Shown here: positions 63,920-64,000 of the stretch, one piece after another
Position numbering within the stretch: the stretch's first letter is position 1
Layout: every line of letters begins with the position of its first letter
NCBI RefSeq assembly: GCF_003194585.1
Contig: NZ_QHKZ01000003.1
Coordinates: 372,001 to 436,000 of the forward strand
Direction: 5' to 3'
Source of the DNA: Nocardioides daejeonensis
GTDB taxonomy: Bacteria; Actinomycetota; Actinomycetes; Propionibacteriales; Nocardioidaceae
DNA: 64,000 nt
Program-made: the position numbers and the translations under genes
Notes under the pieces: model-generated
Seen by the model: only the letters and a program-made list of their open reading frames with translations
Databases searched by the model: none
Told to the model about the DNA's origin: nothing

Positions 63920-64000
63920 TCAGGGTCGGGCGATCATCGAGGTGGTGGCCTCGGCCACCAGCTCGTCGCGTTGGTTGGTGTAGGTGGTGCGCCAGGTGAC
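63920..64000 (-). CDS. C-terminal end of a FAS1-like dehydratase, cut by the window edge
   Basis: The last 26 codons are visible, ending ATTSMIARP before a TGA at 63920-63922. The pattern TWRTTYTNQRDELVAEA is typical of the end of N-terminal MaoC/FAS1-like dehydratase domains. It ends 13 bases before the preferred MaoC start, so the two are in one operon. The rest of the gene lies outside the window. Confidence 0.6.
   Translation of the reverse strand, partial: VTWRTTYTNQRDELVAEATTSMIARP

Overview
The window is GC-rich, densely packed DNA with many ATGA/TGATG/GTGA stop-start overlaps and frequent GTG starts. It carries an Mce/YrbE import system, sterol side-chain enzymes and PucR, PadR, TetR and GntR regulators. 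This points to an actinobacterium of a Nocardioides-like or related sterol- and hydrocarbon-degrading lineage; the genus is inference. No rRNA, tRNA, CRISPR array, transposase or replication origin was seen.

Layout. 1-9020 (minus strand): an Mce import operon with two YrbE/MlaE permeases, an ATPase, five complete Mce proteins and the first codons of a sixth cut by the window edge. 9143-15668: a PucR-type regulator, a GMC oxidoreductase plus long aldehyde dehydrogenase pair, a small membrane protein and a second PucR-type regulator. 15995-20735: an operon of acyl-CoA synthetase, DUF3556-type membrane protein and FAD oxidoreductase. 20880-24867: tryptophan 2,3-dioxygenase, an EthD-like protein, an amidase and a secreted protein. 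25033-30595: a five-gene cluster like the mycobacterial igr cholesterol side-chain operon (FadE29-, ChsH2-, FadE28-, ChsH1- and Ltp2-like), with a divergent TetR regulator. 30699-33949: a Fic-family gene remnant and a NarL-type two-component system. 34139-38370: SDR, solute-binding lipoprotein, enoyl-CoA hydratase and a divergent GntR regulator.

38457-56864 is a ketone/alcohol catabolic region. One module (hydrolase, Baeyer-Villiger monooxygenase, SDR, acyl-CoA synthetase, MFS) lies divergent from a PadR regulator. Next comes an operon of Dpp/Opp-type ABC transporter genes plus an acyl-CoA synthetase, without a binding protein. A second module (aldehyde dehydrogenase, zinc alcohol dehydrogenase, hydrolase, Baeyer-Villiger monooxygenase) runs divergently. 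57016-57969 is an AbiEi/DUF559-type protein between two matched palindromic modules. 58185-64000 holds a second orphan solute-binding protein, a D-aminoacylase-like amidohydrolase and a second DUF35, Ltp-thiolase and MaoC set that runs off the window.

How it may work together (inference): Mce proteins import a sterol or similar lipid, and the igr-like and Ltp/MaoC/DUF35 sets shorten acyl-CoA side chains. The two Baeyer-Villiger modules turn alcohols to ketones, ketones to esters or lactones, and hydrolyse these. Three promoters (44731-44751, 51750-51770, 59817-59837) share a 21-bp dyad that may be the operator of the PadR protein, tying both monooxygenase modules and the second binding protein into one regulon. 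A family of 22-bp tandem repeats fills three intergenic gaps.
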